Source of the DNA: Robiginitomaculum sp.
Lineage (GTDB): Bacteria > Pseudomonadota > Alphaproteobacteria > Caulobacterales > Maricaulaceae
DNA length: 52,772 nucleotides
Direction of reading: 5' to 3'
NCBI GenBank assembly: GCA_030949705.1
Contig: JAUZSF010000007.1
Span: forward strand, 1-52,772
Both the position numbers and the translations under genes were made by a program. Below the pieces are notes generated by a model, which saw only the letters and a program-made list of their open reading frames with translations, ran no database searches and was not told the origin of the DNA. Positions 18,321 to 28,144 of this stretch are shown in pieces (position 1 is the first letter of the stretch; every line of letters begins with the position of its first letter).

Positions 18321-19094
18321 TTAATCTTCCTTGTTTAGTGGTGGTGCCGATGTGGGTTTACCATCTTCGCCCAATGCCACCATAATAAATTCGCCGATTG
18401 TGGCCTGCCTGCGCACGCCGGTTTGCAAGTCTTCGGCGCTGAGCGTCACGGCCACGCGCATGGAGGTACGCCCCACGCTGGCCACCCGGGCGGAGATTTC
18501 AACCATCTCGCCCACATGGATGGGGGCGGCAAAGTCAATCTCGTTTAAGGCCGCCATCACCACCGAGGTGCGCGCATGGCGGCTGGCCGCAACAAAGGCG
18601 GCCTTTTCCATCAGATTCAGCGCCCGGCCCCCGAACAACATGCCCCGGTGATCGGTATCGCCCGGAAAGACCAATTCGTTGGTACGCAAAACGCCCGCAG
18701 ACTCTGGCTCATAATCAGGCACGGGCGGCAACGGCGTTTTGTTGGTTTTGCGATCCGTGGCGACCATAATGAAGTCGCCCTGAGTGGTCAGACGCCGCTC
18801 GCCGCTAAGCAGGTTCTCCGCCCACAGGCTGACCCGGACATTCATGGAGGAACGCCCGACGCTGCGCACTTCGCCCTCAAGGTCGACAATCTCCCCCTCG
18901 AATACCGGGGCCTTAAAATCCATGCGTTCCACCGCGGCGGTAACAAAACCCCGCCGGGCCAGCCGCGCGGCAGCCAGAAAGGCCACCTTGTCCATAAAGG
19001 CCAGCGCCGCACCGCCAAACATATTGCCCTGGTGATTGGTCTGGTCCGGAAAGACCAGGTCCATCAGACGGATTTTATGCTGGGCTATGCTCAC
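18321..19094 (-). CDS. Double-hotdog acyl-CoA thioesterase
   Basis: 257 residues from a GTG at 19094 with AAAGGA six bases upstream. A longer frame exists but would overlap marC and has no ribosome site. Two hotdog domains are repeated head to tail, each with the catalytic block: FPDQTNHQGNMFGGAALAFMD in the first and FPGDTDHRGMLFGGRALNLME in the second, and each with a D/N-H-x-G active-site pattern. This resembles BFIT/ACOT-type enzymes that cleave fatty acyl-CoA to acid and CoA. It sits between marC and lpd, eleven bases after marC, so it is probably transcribed with pdh. Substrate length is not predictable. Confidence 0.9.
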   Translation of the reverse strand: MSIAQHKIRLMDLVFPDQTNHQGNMFGGAALAFMDKVAFLAAARLARRGFVTAAVERMDFKAPVFEGEIVDLEGEVRSVGRSSMNVRVSLWAENLLSGERRLTTQGDFIMVATDRKTNKTPLPPVPDYEPESAGVLRTNELVFPGDTDHRGMLFGGRALNLMEKAAFVAASRHARTSVVMAALNEIDFAAPIHVGEMVEISARVASVGRTSMRVAVTLSAEDLQTGVRRQATIGEFIMVALGEDGKPTSAPPLNKED

Positions 19095-19104
19095 TATTTT
19101 TCCT

Positions 19105-19746
19105 TTAGGCAAAAAACACGTTTTTGATGCCATCAAAAATAAGCTGTACGGAAAGGGCCGCCAGAATAACGCCAAACACCCGGGTGATCAGCGCGCCCAC
19201 GGTATGTCCCATCACCCGCAAGAGCCATGGCGCCATCAGCATAAGAACCAGAGCAATCAAAAGGTTGGCCAGCATGGCCCCCACCACCACCAGCTGGGCC
19301 AGTGGGTGATCATGCTGTTGCGACATAAAAATCATGATGGCGGCAATGGAGCCAGGCCCTGCCAGCAATGGAATGGCCAATGGAAAGACCGAAATATCTT
19401 CGGGTCCGTCTTCGTCCTCCAGCATGCTTTCGGCACGGCTTTCGCGGCGCGCCTGGCGCTTTTCGAACAGCATTTCAATAGACATCAGCAACATCAAGAG
19501 GCCGCCCGCCGTGCGAAACGCATCCAGACTGACCCCCATGCGGCTGAGCAGCCATTCGCCGCCAAAGGCAAAGGCCAGCAACAGGCCTGCCGCATAAATG
19601 GTGCCACGAATGGCCATGGCGCGGCTGTGCGCGGCACTGGTGCCCGCCGTCAGGGTGGCAAAAATGGGCGCAACGCCCAGCGCATCGATCACCACAAACA
19701 GGGTGACAAAGCTCGCAATAAAAAGGTCCAGCATGGCCATATCCAT
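19105..19746 (-). CDS. MarC-family integral membrane protein
   Basis: 213 residues with about six membrane spans, beginning MDMAMLDLFIASFVTLFVVIDALG, the usual MarC opening. I choose the ATG at 19746 because GAGGG lies eight bases upstream; the frame extends 17 codons further without support. Typical signatures are VAPIFATLTAG, FPLAIPLLAGPGSIAA and the C-terminal LGVILAAL-like helix. The family is widespread and its function unresolved; an early link to multiple antibiotic resistance was not upheld. Located eleven bases upstream of the thioesterase and after pdhC with a palindromic repeat between. Confidence 0.9.
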   Translation of the reverse strand: MDMAMLDLFIASFVTLFVVIDALGVAPIFATLTAGTSAAHSRAMAIRGTIYAAGLLLAFAFGGEWLLSRMGVSLDAFRTAGGLLMLLMSIEMLFEKRQARRESRAESMLEDEDGPEDISVFPLAIPLLAGPGSIAAIMIFMSQQHDHPLAQLVVVGAMLANLLIALVLMLMAPWLLRVMGHTVGALITRVFGVILAALSVQLIFDGIKNVFFA

Positions 19747-19855
19747 CAGAAAATCCCTCGTGGATTTGCCGGTACAGGGCAAAACGCAGGGGCGCAAGAG
19801 CGCGCTGGCGCGGAGTAGCCATGCAAAATTGCAAACCCTGCAACACCTCCCCGCC

Positions 19856-19939
19856 TGTCATTACCCGGTTTATCCGGGTAATCCAGTGCCCTTGGATAAA
19901 AGCCGGGCTGGATTACCGGAACCAAGCCCGGCAATGACA
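19856..19939. repeat. REP/MITE-like palindromic element
   Basis: An 84-bp unit with terminal inverted repeats TGTCATT / AATGACA and two internal hairpins, ACCCGGTTTATCCGGGT and a GCCCGG-type pair. It lies between pdhC and marC and resembles the 13485-13553 unit in its ends and in the GGTAATCCAG / GGAATCCAG stretch. It is probably a non-autonomous palindromic repeat and may slow or stop transcription after pdhC. Confidence 0.75.
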
Positions 19940-20008
19940 ATCCTGACGACCAATAGCGCCTCAACCATCTGCGCAACACCATAAGGGTAATATGGAGAGA
20001 GTAAATTT

Positions 20009-21304
20009 TCACAACAGCATCATGGCCGGGTTTTCGATATAGCGTTTGAAGTATTTCAAGAATTCTGCGCCAATGGCCCCATCCACCACCCGGTGATCAC
20101 AGGTCAGCGTGACGGTCATTATGGTGGCAATGCCCAATTCATCCCCAATGACCACGGGGCGTTTTTCGCCCGCGCCGATGGAGAGGATACAGGCCTGTGG
20201 CTGGTTAATGATGGAGGCAAAGGATTTTATCCCCATCATGCCCATATTCGAGATGGTAAAGGTGCCGCCCTGATATTCTTCGGGCATCAGTTTGCGCGCC
20301 TTGGCCCGGCCCGCCAGATCCTTCACCTCGGCAGAAATGGCGGCCAGGCCCTTGGCTTGCGCCTGTCTGACCACCGGGGTGATCAAACCGCCCTCTATGG
20401 CCACGGCCACAGCGATATCCACATCGTGCCAGAGCTTTAGCCCCTCGGGCGTATAGCTGGCATTGGCGGCGGGTACGTTTTTCAGCGCCAGGGCGCTGGC
20501 CCGGATGATGAAATCATTGACAGAGATTTTAATGCCGTCCTCGGCCGCCGCTTCGTTTATGTCTTTGCGGGCACTCAACAGCGCATCCAGCCGGCAGTCG
20601 ATATTCAGCGGGAAATGCGGCACATCGCGAAAAGATTCCGTCATGCGCGCGGCAATCACCTTTCGCATACCGTCCAGCGGCACAAGGTCAAAGCCACCGG
20701 GCGCTTGCGGGGCCGTAGGGGCAGCAGGTGCCGCCGCACTGGCCGACGCATTAAGTACATCGCGTTTGACAATCCGTCCGCCGGGGCCGGTGCCGGTAAT
20801 GGTGGCCAGGTCCAGCCCGGCCTCTTTGGCCAGACGTTTGGCCAGTGGTGAGGCCTTGATGCGGGGTGCGCCCTCTCCTCGCCCTAGGGCAGGTTCAGGG
20901 TGAGGAGGAGATACAGGGATAGAGCCTGCGCCCCCTTCGTCCTTATCCTGAGGTGTGCCGCCCGGACCTGATCCGGGGGAAGCCTCGAAGGAGGGTGAGG
21001 AGGTAGGGTTTTGAGGCGTAGGCGCAGAAACATCCGCGCCTTCCAGCGCCCCGGCGTCTTCGCCCTCTTCCAGGATCAGCGCAATCACCGTGTTAATCGC
21101 CACATTTTCCGAGCCGCCAGGAACCAGGATTTTGCCCAAAACCCCCTCTTCCACCGCCTCGACCTCCATGGTGGCCTTGTCGGTCTCAATCTCGGCAATG
21201 ACGTCACCGGCATTGATTTCATCGCCTTCCTTGACCAGCCATTTGGCAAGCGTGCCCTCTTCCATGGTGGGCGATAATGCAGGCATGAGAATTTGTATCG
21301 GCAT
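20009..21304 (-). CDS. pdhC: Pyruvate dehydrogenase E2 (dihydrolipoamide acetyltransferase)
   Basis: Transfers acetyl groups from E1 to CoA and forms the complex core. Domains: one lipoyl domain (1-~80, lipoylated Lys in [13 protein letters not shown]), a long linker, a peripheral-subunit-binding domain ([17 protein letters not shown], then [13 protein letters not shown]) and the catalytic domain ending in the active-site [13 protein letters not shown]. The 431-residue length is normal. The linker, about residues 100-145, is unusual: it is the translation of palindromic intergenic-type repeats (20871-20908 and 20931-20995) read in frame. The lipoyl domain is almost the same as that of pdhB. 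The gene starts ten bases after the GFA-family gene stop. Confidence 0.96.
   Translation of the reverse strand: MPIQILMPALSPTMEEGTLAKWLVKEGDEINAGDVIAEIETDKATMEVEAVEEGVLGKILVPGGSENVAINTVIALILEEGEDAGALEGADVSAPTPQNPTSSPSFEASPGSGPGGTPQDKDEGGAGSIPVSPPHPEPALGRGEGAPRIKASPLAKRLAKEAGLDLATITGTGPGGRIVKRDVLNASASAAAPAAPTAPQAPGGFDLVPLDGMRKVIAARMTESFRDVPHFPLNIDCRLDALLSARKDINEAAAEDGIKISVNDFIIRASALALKNVPAANASYTPEGLKLWHDVDIAVAVAIEGGLITPVVRQAQAKGLAAISAEVKDLAGRAKARKLMPEEYQGGTFTISNMGMMGIKSFASIINQPQACILSIGAGEKRPVVIGDELGIATIMTVTLTCDHRVVDGAIGAEFLKYFKRYIENPAMMLL
20871..20995. repeat. Palindromic repeats inserted in frame in the pdhC linker
   Basis: Two back-to-back repeat-like units inside the coding region: CCCTCTCCTCGCCCTAGGGC with a GTGAGGAGG end (20871-20908), and a longer one bounded by CCCCCTTCG and CGAAGGAGGG with an inner CCGGACCTGATCCGG (20931-20995). 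Such units normally lie between genes. Here they keep the frame and encode a Pro/Gly/Glu-rich linker. Confidence 0.65.
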
Positions 21305-21313
21305 GGGTCTTCC

Positions 21314-21712
21314 TTACGCCAGATGGGCCAGTGCGTCTGCATTGGCCTCCCAGTTCTGGCCGTCAAACGGCTCTATGGTGATGGTGTTAAAGTCTTCGGC
21401 ATTCAGGCAACGCAGATTGACCGACCAGCCATCGGGGTTGGACCGGGGCACATAAAACGCCTTCACGCCACAGGTTTTGCAAAAGAGATGGCGCGCCACC
21501 CCCGTGTTAAAGCGATAATCGGCGAGATTTTCTTCGCCTTGGCGCAACTCAAAGCGATCCTTGGGCACAATCAGGTGTAAAAACCCGGTTTTGCCACAGA
21601 TGGAACAATTGCATTCCTGCGCCGTCACTTCATCAGGCAATGCCACCGCAAAGCGCACCGCGCCGCAATGACAGGCCCCTTCGCGCCAGTGATATGCATC
21701 AGCCTTAACCAA
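21314..21712 (-). CDS. GFA/CENP-V-family zinc protein
   Basis: 132 residues with the cysteine pattern of the glutathione-dependent formaldehyde-activating (GFA) fold: CHCGAVRF near 14-21, [12 protein letters not shown] near 33-44 and [11 protein letters not shown] near 77-87. All zinc-ligand cysteines are present. Members bind zinc; most have no proven reaction, and the S-(hydroxymethyl)glutathione synthase name applies to few. It overlaps the end of pdhB by eight bases and stops ten bases before pdhC, so it is embedded in the pdh operon and translationally coupled to it. That position is not standard for PDH operons. Confidence 0.9.
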   Translation of the reverse strand: MVKADAYHWREGACHCGAVRFAVALPDEVTAQECNCSICGKTGFLHLIVPKDRFELRQGEENLADYRFNTGVARHLFCKTCGVKAFYVPRSNPDGWSVNLRCLNAEDFNTITIEPFDGQNWEANADALAHLA

Positions 21713-23129
21713 CGTAACACACCCCTTTGGCAGCTTTCACAATATCATCGGCGCCCGGCAAAGCCAGTGCCTCAAGATTGCCGGCATAGGCCAGCGGGGC
21801 CTCAACCTGATGCACGCGGGCCGGCGGCGCATCCAGATAATCAAACGCACCAATGGTGACAGCCGCGGCAATCTCTGCGCCTACGCCCATACAGCCCCAG
21901 GCCTCTTCGGCGGTGACGAGGCGATTGGTCTTTTTGACCGAGTTGATCACCGTTTCCATGTCCAGCGGACGAATGGTACGCAAATCGATCACTTCGGCAT
22001 CGATCCCCTCGCCCGCCAGCGTATCGGCCGCGGCCAGCGCATAACCCACCATGCGCGAATAGGCGACGATGGTGACGTCCGATCCTTCGCGCGCCACGCG
22101 GGCCTTGCCAATGGGCAGCACCCAGTCTTCCACATCCGGTATATCAAAGGTTTCGCCGTAAACCAGCTCGTGCTCTAAAAACACCACCGGGTTCGGATCA
22201 CGAATGGCGGCCTTGAGCAGGCCCTTGGCATCAGAGGCATCATAGGGAGCGATAACGATCAGGCCCGGGATATGGCCATACCAGGGGGCATAGTCCTGGC
22301 TGTGTTGTGCGCCCACCCGACTGGCCGCCGCATTGGGCCCGCGAAAGACGATGGGGCAAGCCATTTGCCCGCCAGACATATACCTTGTTTTTGCCGCAGA
22401 ATTAAGAATATGATCAATAGCTTGCATGGCAAAGTTAAAGGTCATGAACTCAACAATTGGCTTCAATCCGCCAAAGGCCGCGCCGACGCCGAGACCAGCA
22501 AAACCATATTCGGTAATCGGGGTATCAATCACCCGTTTGGGGCCAAATTCATCCAGCAAACCACGACTAACCTTATAGGCACCTTGGTACTGTGCCACTT
22601 CCTCGCCCATCAAAAACACCCGCTCGTCGCGGCGCATTTCTTCGGCCATGGCATCGCGTAAGGCATCACGTACGGTAATAGAAACCATAGCGGTGCCAGC
22701 CGGAATCGCCGGGTCTTCGGCACGAGAAACCACTTGGGCCGCGCCTTCTTCTTCAACAGATTGCCCTTCGACAGGCTCAGCCTGAGGATTCCCCCCCTCT
22801 CCCTGGGGAGAGGGCTGGGGTGAGGGGCCTGGGCTTTGGGTAATGGGCGCAGAAACATCCATCCCCTCCAGCGCCGATTTATCCTCCCCCTCTTCAAGCA
22901 GAATGGCGATGGGGGTATTGACGGAGACATTTTCGCTGCCCCCCGGAATAAGGATCTTTGCCAGCACGCCTTCGTCCACTGCCTCAACCTCCATGGTAGC
23001 CTTGTCGGTCTCGATCTCGGCAATGACATCCCCAGAGGAGATGACATCCCCCTCTTTAACCAACCACTTGGCAAGCGTGCCCTCCTCCATGGTTGGGGAA
23101 AGGGCCGGCATCAGAATCTGCGTTGGCAT
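21705..23129 (-). CDS. pdhB: Pyruvate dehydrogenase E1 beta with N-terminal lipoyl domain
   Basis: 474 residues: a lipoyl domain (1-~80, Lys in [13 protein letters not shown]), a linker, then the transketolase-like E1 beta ([67 protein letters not shown], and the C-terminal [18 protein letters not shown]). It pairs with E1 alpha to decarboxylate pyruvate with thiamine diphosphate. The lipoylated E1 beta is a known alphaproteobacterial form. Its lipoyl domain is nearly identical in sequence to that of pdhC, consistent with copying between the two. The linker (about 100-125) again contains in-frame palindromic repeats (22765-22827), giving [12 protein letters not shown] and [10 protein letters not shown]. 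Confidence 0.96.
   Translation of the reverse strand: MPTQILMPALSPTMEEGTLAKWLVKEGDVISSGDVIAEIETDKATMEVEAVDEGVLAKILIPGGSENVSVNTPIAILLEEGEDKSALEGMDVSAPITQSPGPSPQPSPQGEGGNPQAEPVEGQSVEEEGAAQVVSRAEDPAIPAGTAMVSITVRDALRDAMAEEMRRDERVFLMGEEVAQYQGAYKVSRGLLDEFGPKRVIDTPITEYGFAGLGVGAAFGGLKPIVEFMTFNFAMQAIDHILNSAAKTRYMSGGQMACPIVFRGPNAAASRVGAQHSQDYAPWYGHIPGLIVIAPYDASDAKGLLKAAIRDPNPVVFLEHELVYGETFDIPDVEDWVLPIGKARVAREGSDVTIVAYSRMVGYALAAADTLAGEGIDAEVIDLRTIRPLDMETVINSVKKTNRLVTAEEAWGCMGVGAEIAAAVTIGAFDYLDAPPARVHQVEAPLAYAGNLEALALPGADDIVKAAKGVCYVG
22765..22827. repeat. Palindromic repeats inserted in frame in the pdhB linker
   Basis: CCTTCGACAGGCTCAGCC (from 22765) followed by a CCCCTCTCCCTGGGGAGAGG palindrome with a GTGAGGGG tail (to 22827). 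Both are sequences usually found as dispersed intergenic palindromes in alphaproteobacteria. Here they lie within the reading frame between the lipoyl and catalytic domains. Confidence 0.7.
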
Positions 23130-23187
23130 GTTCTCGTATTCCTATCCAAAACAAAACGACATTGCCTACGGCAATCTTCGCTAAAAA

Positions 23188-23595
23188 CTATTTATTGTCG
23201 GCCTTGCCTTCCAGCTTGGCCCGAAAAGCATCCAGTTCGGCTTTGAAGGCATCGATATCCCGTTGTGATCTGGCGATTTCCTCTTGCCCGCCAGCAAAAA
23301 TAACTTCTTGCAGCGTGCGCAGGTCTCCGCCGGCTTCACGCTCGACACAATCGGCAAAATCCTGTTGTGCCACCGAATAGGCCTCATAGGCCTTGACCGC
23401 GTTATCATAATTTTGCTGGGAATTGCCTTTGACTTTTGGCATGTCCGGTCGCTGGCAAACGGTTACCTTATACTTCATGTCCGGTTTGATTTTTTCGCTG
23501 CTTAGCTTGCCAGCCAAGGCAGAGGAAGGCAGCGCCAACAGCACCAGCGCACAAACAACCTGCGGGAACCTAGCATCTCTTTTTTTTGTTATCAT
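23188..23595 (-). CDS. Small secreted protein, unknown function
   Basis: 135 residues starting at the ATG at 23595, behind GGAAAGGGCG. A Sec signal peptide (LVCALVLLALPSSALAG-like stretch, cleavage after ALA) precedes a mature part that is helical and charged, with two cysteines (TVCQRPD, ADCVERE) and a C-terminal coiled coil (EEIARSQRDIDAFKAELDAFRAKLEG). I recognise no family. It lies between the DUF3291 gene and pdhB on the same strand and so is within the pdh transcript, which is odd for a periplasmic protein. Confidence 0.7.
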   Translation of the reverse strand: MITKKRDARFPQVVCALVLLALPSSALAGKLSSEKIKPDMKYKVTVCQRPDMPKVKGNSQQNYDNAVKAYEAYSVAQQDFADCVEREAGGDLRTLQEVIFAGGQEEIARSQRDIDAFKAELDAFRAKLEGKADNK

Positions 23596-23615
23596 ACGTT
23601 CGCCCTTTCCTGGCT

Positions 23616-24113
23616 CTAGGCGCATAGCGCCTCAATCGGAGGCAAAGTTATGGCCTTGCCGCTTGCATCATAGAGGGCATCAAAAGTGAACGCCCGGGCG
23701 GTGGGTCCCTCCTGCTCCAATGCATTCAATGCCTTTTGCGCATCCTGAAGCGTGGGCAAGGTGCCGGCGGGGATCCACCACAAGGCCAGATGGGGCGCGC
23801 TCATAGGGGCAAACCACTGTTCTCGTCTGGCCATCACTTTGGCATGGACGCTCTGGTAAATATAACGGCGCAGAGCATCAATATTTTCCCAAACCGACAT
23901 ATTGATCAACAAATCATCGGCCCCGGCCCCGGCAAAACGAAATGCGGTGGCATCCCCCTGATCATCCTGAAGCCGCCAAACGAACCCGTCGGCCCGGTCG
24001 GCCAGCGCATTGACCTTGTCCAACGCACCATAGAACCCCTTCATGCGCTCATCATCGGGTCCGTACATCATGTGAGCCACATTGACCTGGGCCAGATGAC
24101 AGGTGTTCATCAC
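23616..24113 (-). CDS. DUF3291 domain protein
   Basis: 165 residues matching the DUF3291 pattern: [33 protein letters not shown] opening, [38 protein letters not shown], and [19 protein letters not shown]. The family is a dimeric ferredoxin-like alpha/beta barrel related to antibiotic-biosynthesis monooxygenases, and no reaction is established. Its ATG overlaps the pdhA stop codon (ATGA), so it is translationally coupled to E1 alpha. A catalytic or protective role near the decarboxylase is speculation. The frame is intact. Confidence 0.85.
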   Translation of the reverse strand: MMNTCHLAQVNVAHMMYGPDDERMKGFYGALDKVNALADRADGFVWRLQDDQGDATAFRFAGAGADDLLINMSVWENIDALRRYIYQSVHAKVMARREQWFAPMSAPHLALWWIPAGTLPTLQDAQKALNALEQEGPTARAFTFDALYDASGKAITLPPIEALCA

Positions 24114-25121
24114 ACACTCCCCGGTGCCAAAACATCGGTCAGTAATTCGCTGACATCCGGTTCGGGGCTGCCCTGGGCAAAGTCCGCCGCATCAGCGACA
24201 ATGGCGCGCACCTCTTTGTCGACGACCTTCAAAGCGGCCTCGTCGGCCCAGCCCTCGTCCAGAATACGAGCCTTGGCATGATCAATCGGATCATGGTGCT
24301 GCCGCACCTCATTGACCTCTTCACGGGTACGGTATTTGGCCGGATCCGACATGGAATGACCACGATAGCGATAGGTTTTCATTTCCAGGATCATCGGCCC
24401 CTTGCCAGAACGGGCATGCTTGACCGCCCGCCGGCCCGCATCGCGCACCGCCAGCACGTCCATGCCATCCACCTCTTCGCCGGGAATGCCAAAGCTGGCC
24501 CCACGCTTGTAAAGATGAGTTTCCGAGGAGGAGCGCTCGATCGAAGTGCCCATGGCATACTGATTATTCTCAATCACAAAAACCACGGGCAAATCCCACA
24601 ACTTGGCCATGTTAAAGCTCTCATAGACCTGCCCCTGATTGGCCGCGCCATCACCAAAAAAGGTCAGGCTGACACTGTCATCACCCTTATATTTATCAGC
24701 AAAGGCCAGTCCGGTGCCCAACGGCACCTGCGCGCCGACAATGCCGTGGCCCCCGTAAAAATTCTTCTCCACAGAAAACATATGCATGCTACCGCCCTTG
24801 CCACGTGAATAGCCGCCAACGCGCCCGGTCAACTCGGCCATTACCCCCCGTTGCCTCCATGCCCAGCGCCAGCATGTGCCCGTGATCGCGATACCCGGTG
24901 ATCATCTGGTCGCCATCGCGTATGGCCGCCTTCATGCCTGTAACCACGGCTTCCTGACCAATATACAGATGGCAGAACCCGGCGATCAGCCCCATGCCAT
25001 AAAGCTGGCCGGCCTTTTCCTCAAACCGGCGGATCAATAGCATCTGCCGGTAATAGTCCAGCATTTCCGCCTTGCTGGCTTTACCAGGATTCGTTGATTT
25101 TTTTTGCGTTGATTTTGCCAT
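24110..25121 (-). CDS. pdhA: Pyruvate dehydrogenase E1 alpha (one frameshift)
   Basis: Thiamine-diphosphate E1 alpha. The first part (25121 to ~24850) reads [48 protein letters not shown]. The second (to 24110) has [17 protein letters not shown], the TPP motif [17 protein letters not shown] and the phosphorylation-loop-like [11 protein letters not shown]. The break is at the C-run 24844-24849 (G6 on the coding strand): removing one base gives [13 protein letters not shown], the expected sequence, and a 336-residue protein of family length. Because this is a central enzyme with no other damage, a sequencing error is the better explanation. It leads the pdh operon, 128 bases downstream of ftsB. 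Confidence 0.93.
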
Positions 25122-25124
25122 TAT

Positions 25125-25136
25125 TTCACATGTGAA
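25125..25136. promoter_or_regulatory. Perfect 12-bp palindrome directly before pdhA start
   Basis: TTCACATGTGAA lies three bases upstream of the pdhA start codon, where a Shine-Dalgarno sequence would normally be; I see no purine-rich ribosome site there. It could be an operator for a dimeric regulator. No second copy was noticed nearby. Confidence 0.35.
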
Positions 25137-25248
25137 TTATATTGCATACCTAAACCTCTCTATCCTAGCCACCCGGTCTCTGCAAGCTATGGATTGTCGC
25201 GCCTGGGATTTAGCACATAAGGAAAGCCGCCCCCCAGGAACACCTTTG

Positions 25249-25587
25249 TTACGAGCAAGGTAAGGGCGCGCTCCTGAGGGGCTTTGTTTGCGCCTCAGTT
25301 TTATACGTGAGTACGATATCTTTTGGATCGGCCAGCGCCAGCACCGCATGAGCACGCTCTTCCAGATAATCCAGATCCAGATTTTGATCGCTCAAGAGTG
25401 CAATGCGCTTTTCATAACTTTTTCGGCACGCCTGTAATTGCGCCAATTGCTGACTGAGTTCTTTTTCACGTTGTTGATAAACCAACAAATTGCGCATGCC
25501 CTGCTCACCGGTAAAGGCGTGAAAGGCAAAATACATAATCACCCAGATGAAGCCTGCAATCGGCAATATTTTCTTGAAACGCGACAT
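25249..25587 (-). CDS. ftsB: Cell-division protein FtsB / septum formation initiator
   Basis: 112 residues with one N-terminal membrane span (ILPIAGFIWVIMYFAFHAF) and then a coiled coil (YQQREKELSQQLAQLQACRKSYEKRIALL), followed by the DivIC/FtsB C-terminal block LDLDYLEERAHAVLALADPKDIVL. It links FtsQ and FtsL at the division site on the periplasmic side. I start at the ATG at 25587; a TTG two codons earlier is possible. The eno - (DUF2147) - ftsB - pdhA order matches the common alphaproteobacterial arrangement. Confidence 0.9.
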   Translation of the reverse strand: MSRFKKILPIAGFIWVIMYFAFHAFTGEQGMRNLLVYQQREKELSQQLAQLQACRKSYEKRIALLSDQNLDLDYLEERAHAVLALADPKDIVLTYKTEAQTKPLRSAPLPCS

Positions 25588-25709
25588 ATCCAACCATTCA
25601 CCGCCATGCGTTCTGCATTATCCGGCTTTAAAGGCGCAAATTCTCGCGCCCCGTGAACTTCGGCCCAAATGGTAAAAAAGCCGTTAGAATCTATGCCTCG
25701 CCCAAACAA

Positions 25710-25741
25710 AAAGCCCGGACAGATGATCTGTCCGGGCTTTT
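25710..25741 (-). terminator. Intrinsic terminator after the DUF2147 gene
   Basis: AAAGCCCGGACAG (25710-25722) pairs perfectly with CTGTCCGGGCTTT (25728-25740) around a five-base loop. On the minus strand the stem is followed by TTTTTGTTTGGG. It lies just downstream of the DUF2147 stop and separates that gene from ftsB. The plus strand also shows a short T-run, so it may work both ways. Confidence 0.9.
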
Positions 25742-25764
25742 CAGTATAATCGTGTTAGAAAATA

Positions 25765-26169
25765 TCAGTCGGCCGGAGCACGAGACCAAGTTTCCGAACG
25801 ACACATGACACCCATCATGCAACCGGACATTTTCACGGTATTATCGTCCAGAACCTTTACGTGACCGGCATAGGTACCACCGCCTTTGGGGTCATACATT
25901 TTGCCTTTCCAGCGATTTTCGTCCACTTTTTCCAGATCGAACAGCATGTTGACGCCAACAACGGGACCGCCAGTGTTCTTGTCCACGCCTTCGCCCGAGA
26001 CCACTTTGCCGCATAATTTGTCGCCACACATGTAAAAATTGACAACCCAGCCTTCTGAGGTACGCAGCCAATTGCCCAAGGCCTTGTCGGCCATATCAGC
26101 AGATGCCGAACCGGCGCTCAGGGCCGAAAGCGCGAACACCCCGGCAAGCATGATTGATTTGAGTTTCAT
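25765..26169 (-). CDS. DUF2147 secreted protein
   Basis: 134 residues with a clear signal peptide (MKLKSIMLAGVFALSALSAG, cleavage after ASA) and a DUF2147-type beta-barrel: ALGNWLRTSEGWVVNFYMCG, KLCGKVVSGEGVD, the GKMYDPKGGGTYAGHVKV block and the closing SGCMMGVMCRSETWSRA. Four cysteines probably form disulfides in the periplasm. The family has no assigned reaction. Its start is supported by GGAGGAC-like sequence a few bases upstream, it is followed by a strong terminator, and it lies downstream of eno. Confidence 0.88.
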   Translation of the reverse strand: MKLKSIMLAGVFALSALSAGSASADMADKALGNWLRTSEGWVVNFYMCGDKLCGKVVSGEGVDKNTGGPVVGVNMLFDLEKVDENRWKGKMYDPKGGGTYAGHVKVLDDNTVKMSGCMMGVMCRSETWSRAPAD

Positions 26170-26278
26170 TATATGTCCTCCCCGACATTATCATAATCAA
26201 TGCCCCCAATTCATGGGGTGCCCTTTATGCATAGCATCTAATATTAGAAAGACCAAATATGGTTAAGAAAAAAATTCT

Positions 26279-27574
<1,296 letters not shown>

Positions 27575-27630
27575 CTAGGTGGTTTAAAAGCCGGATATGG
27601 CGATTACGCGCTGCACGCAAGCACAAAAAC

Positions 27631-27660
27631 AGCCGGGCACCTCTGATGAAGTGCCCGGCT
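27631..27660 (-). terminator. Intrinsic terminator between rpmF and eno
   Basis: AGCCGGGCAC (27631-27640) pairs perfectly with GTGCCCGGCT (27651-27660) around a ten-base loop. In the minus direction GTTTTTGTGC follows. It ends the rpmF transcript, so eno has its own promoter in the ~70 bases between the hairpin and its start. Confidence 0.9.
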
Positions 27661-27717
27661 GGTTTAAACGGTTATTAAATCGGCTGCGAAAACCGCAGGC
27701 CTATTCTGGGAACAAGG

Positions 27718-27897
27718 TTAGTCCTTGGGGTCCAGAATCTGCTTGCCGCGATACATGCCAGTTTTCAAATCAATGTGGTGCGGGCGGCGCAGCTCGCCGG
27801 AATCGGCATCTTCAATATAGGTGGCAGCGGCCAGACGGTCATGGCTGCGGCGCATGCCGCGGCGGGATTTGGTGATTTTACTTTTGGGGACAGCCAT
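27718..27897 (-). CDS. rpmF: 50S ribosomal protein L32
   Basis: 59 residues starting [20 protein letters not shown], the conserved L32 opening, and ending in LDPKD. Length and basic N-terminus are normal for the alphaproteobacterial protein. The family's usual C-terminal zinc-binding cysteines are absent ([16 protein letters not shown] instead), as in the cysteine-free L32 form. GGATAG precedes the ATG. Upstream of eno on the same strand but separated by a terminator. Confidence 0.96.
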   Translation of the reverse strand: MAVPKSKITKSRRGMRRSHDRLAAATYIEDADSGELRRPHHIDLKTGMYRGKQILDPKD

Positions 27898-28062
27898 TGG
27901 ACCTATCCTTTATATCAATGAGAATCTCGTGAAGCGGAACTTTACCCGCCAAGCGCGCGGACATAGCGCAAAGGTTCGTCTTTCACAAGCCTTTAGTGCA
28001 TGGATTGCAGCCTGTTGCCAATAAACGTGCATTCAAGATCATTTTGTGTTATATAAGGCCTA

Positions 28063-28144
28063 GGCCGTCCCCTCTGACGCGCAACCGCAAACAAACCCAG
28101 GGACCCAGGATTGTCGCGGCTCAGAGAAGGCGGCCGTTTTTTTT
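28063..28144 (+). ncRNA. Candidate structured small RNA ending in an intrinsic terminator
   Basis: Long hairpin: GGCCGTCCCCTCTGA (28063-28077) pairs with TCAGAGAAGGCGGCC (28121-28135) except for a 2x2 internal loop, and inside it CGCG pairs with CGCG and CAA with TTG. One G and eight T follow (28137-28144), so the plus-strand transcript would terminate there. A -10-like TATATAAGG lies directly upstream. This could be an independent sRNA, or a terminated leader of the ABC operon 200 bases downstream. I do not recognise a known family; it lacks the SRP RNA apical motif. Confidence 0.45.

Noticed and set aside
19036..19818. Long plus-strand open frame opposite marC and the thioesterase gene
   Set aside because: Both minus-strand genes are clear families; the plus frame has no ribosome site or recognisable domain and is a by-product of GC-rich codons.
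28063..28144. 4.5S (SRP) RNA or 6S RNA
   Set aside because: The conserved SRP apical GGTCAGG...GGAAGGAAGCAGCC-type elements are missing, and the hairpin is too short for 6S RNA.
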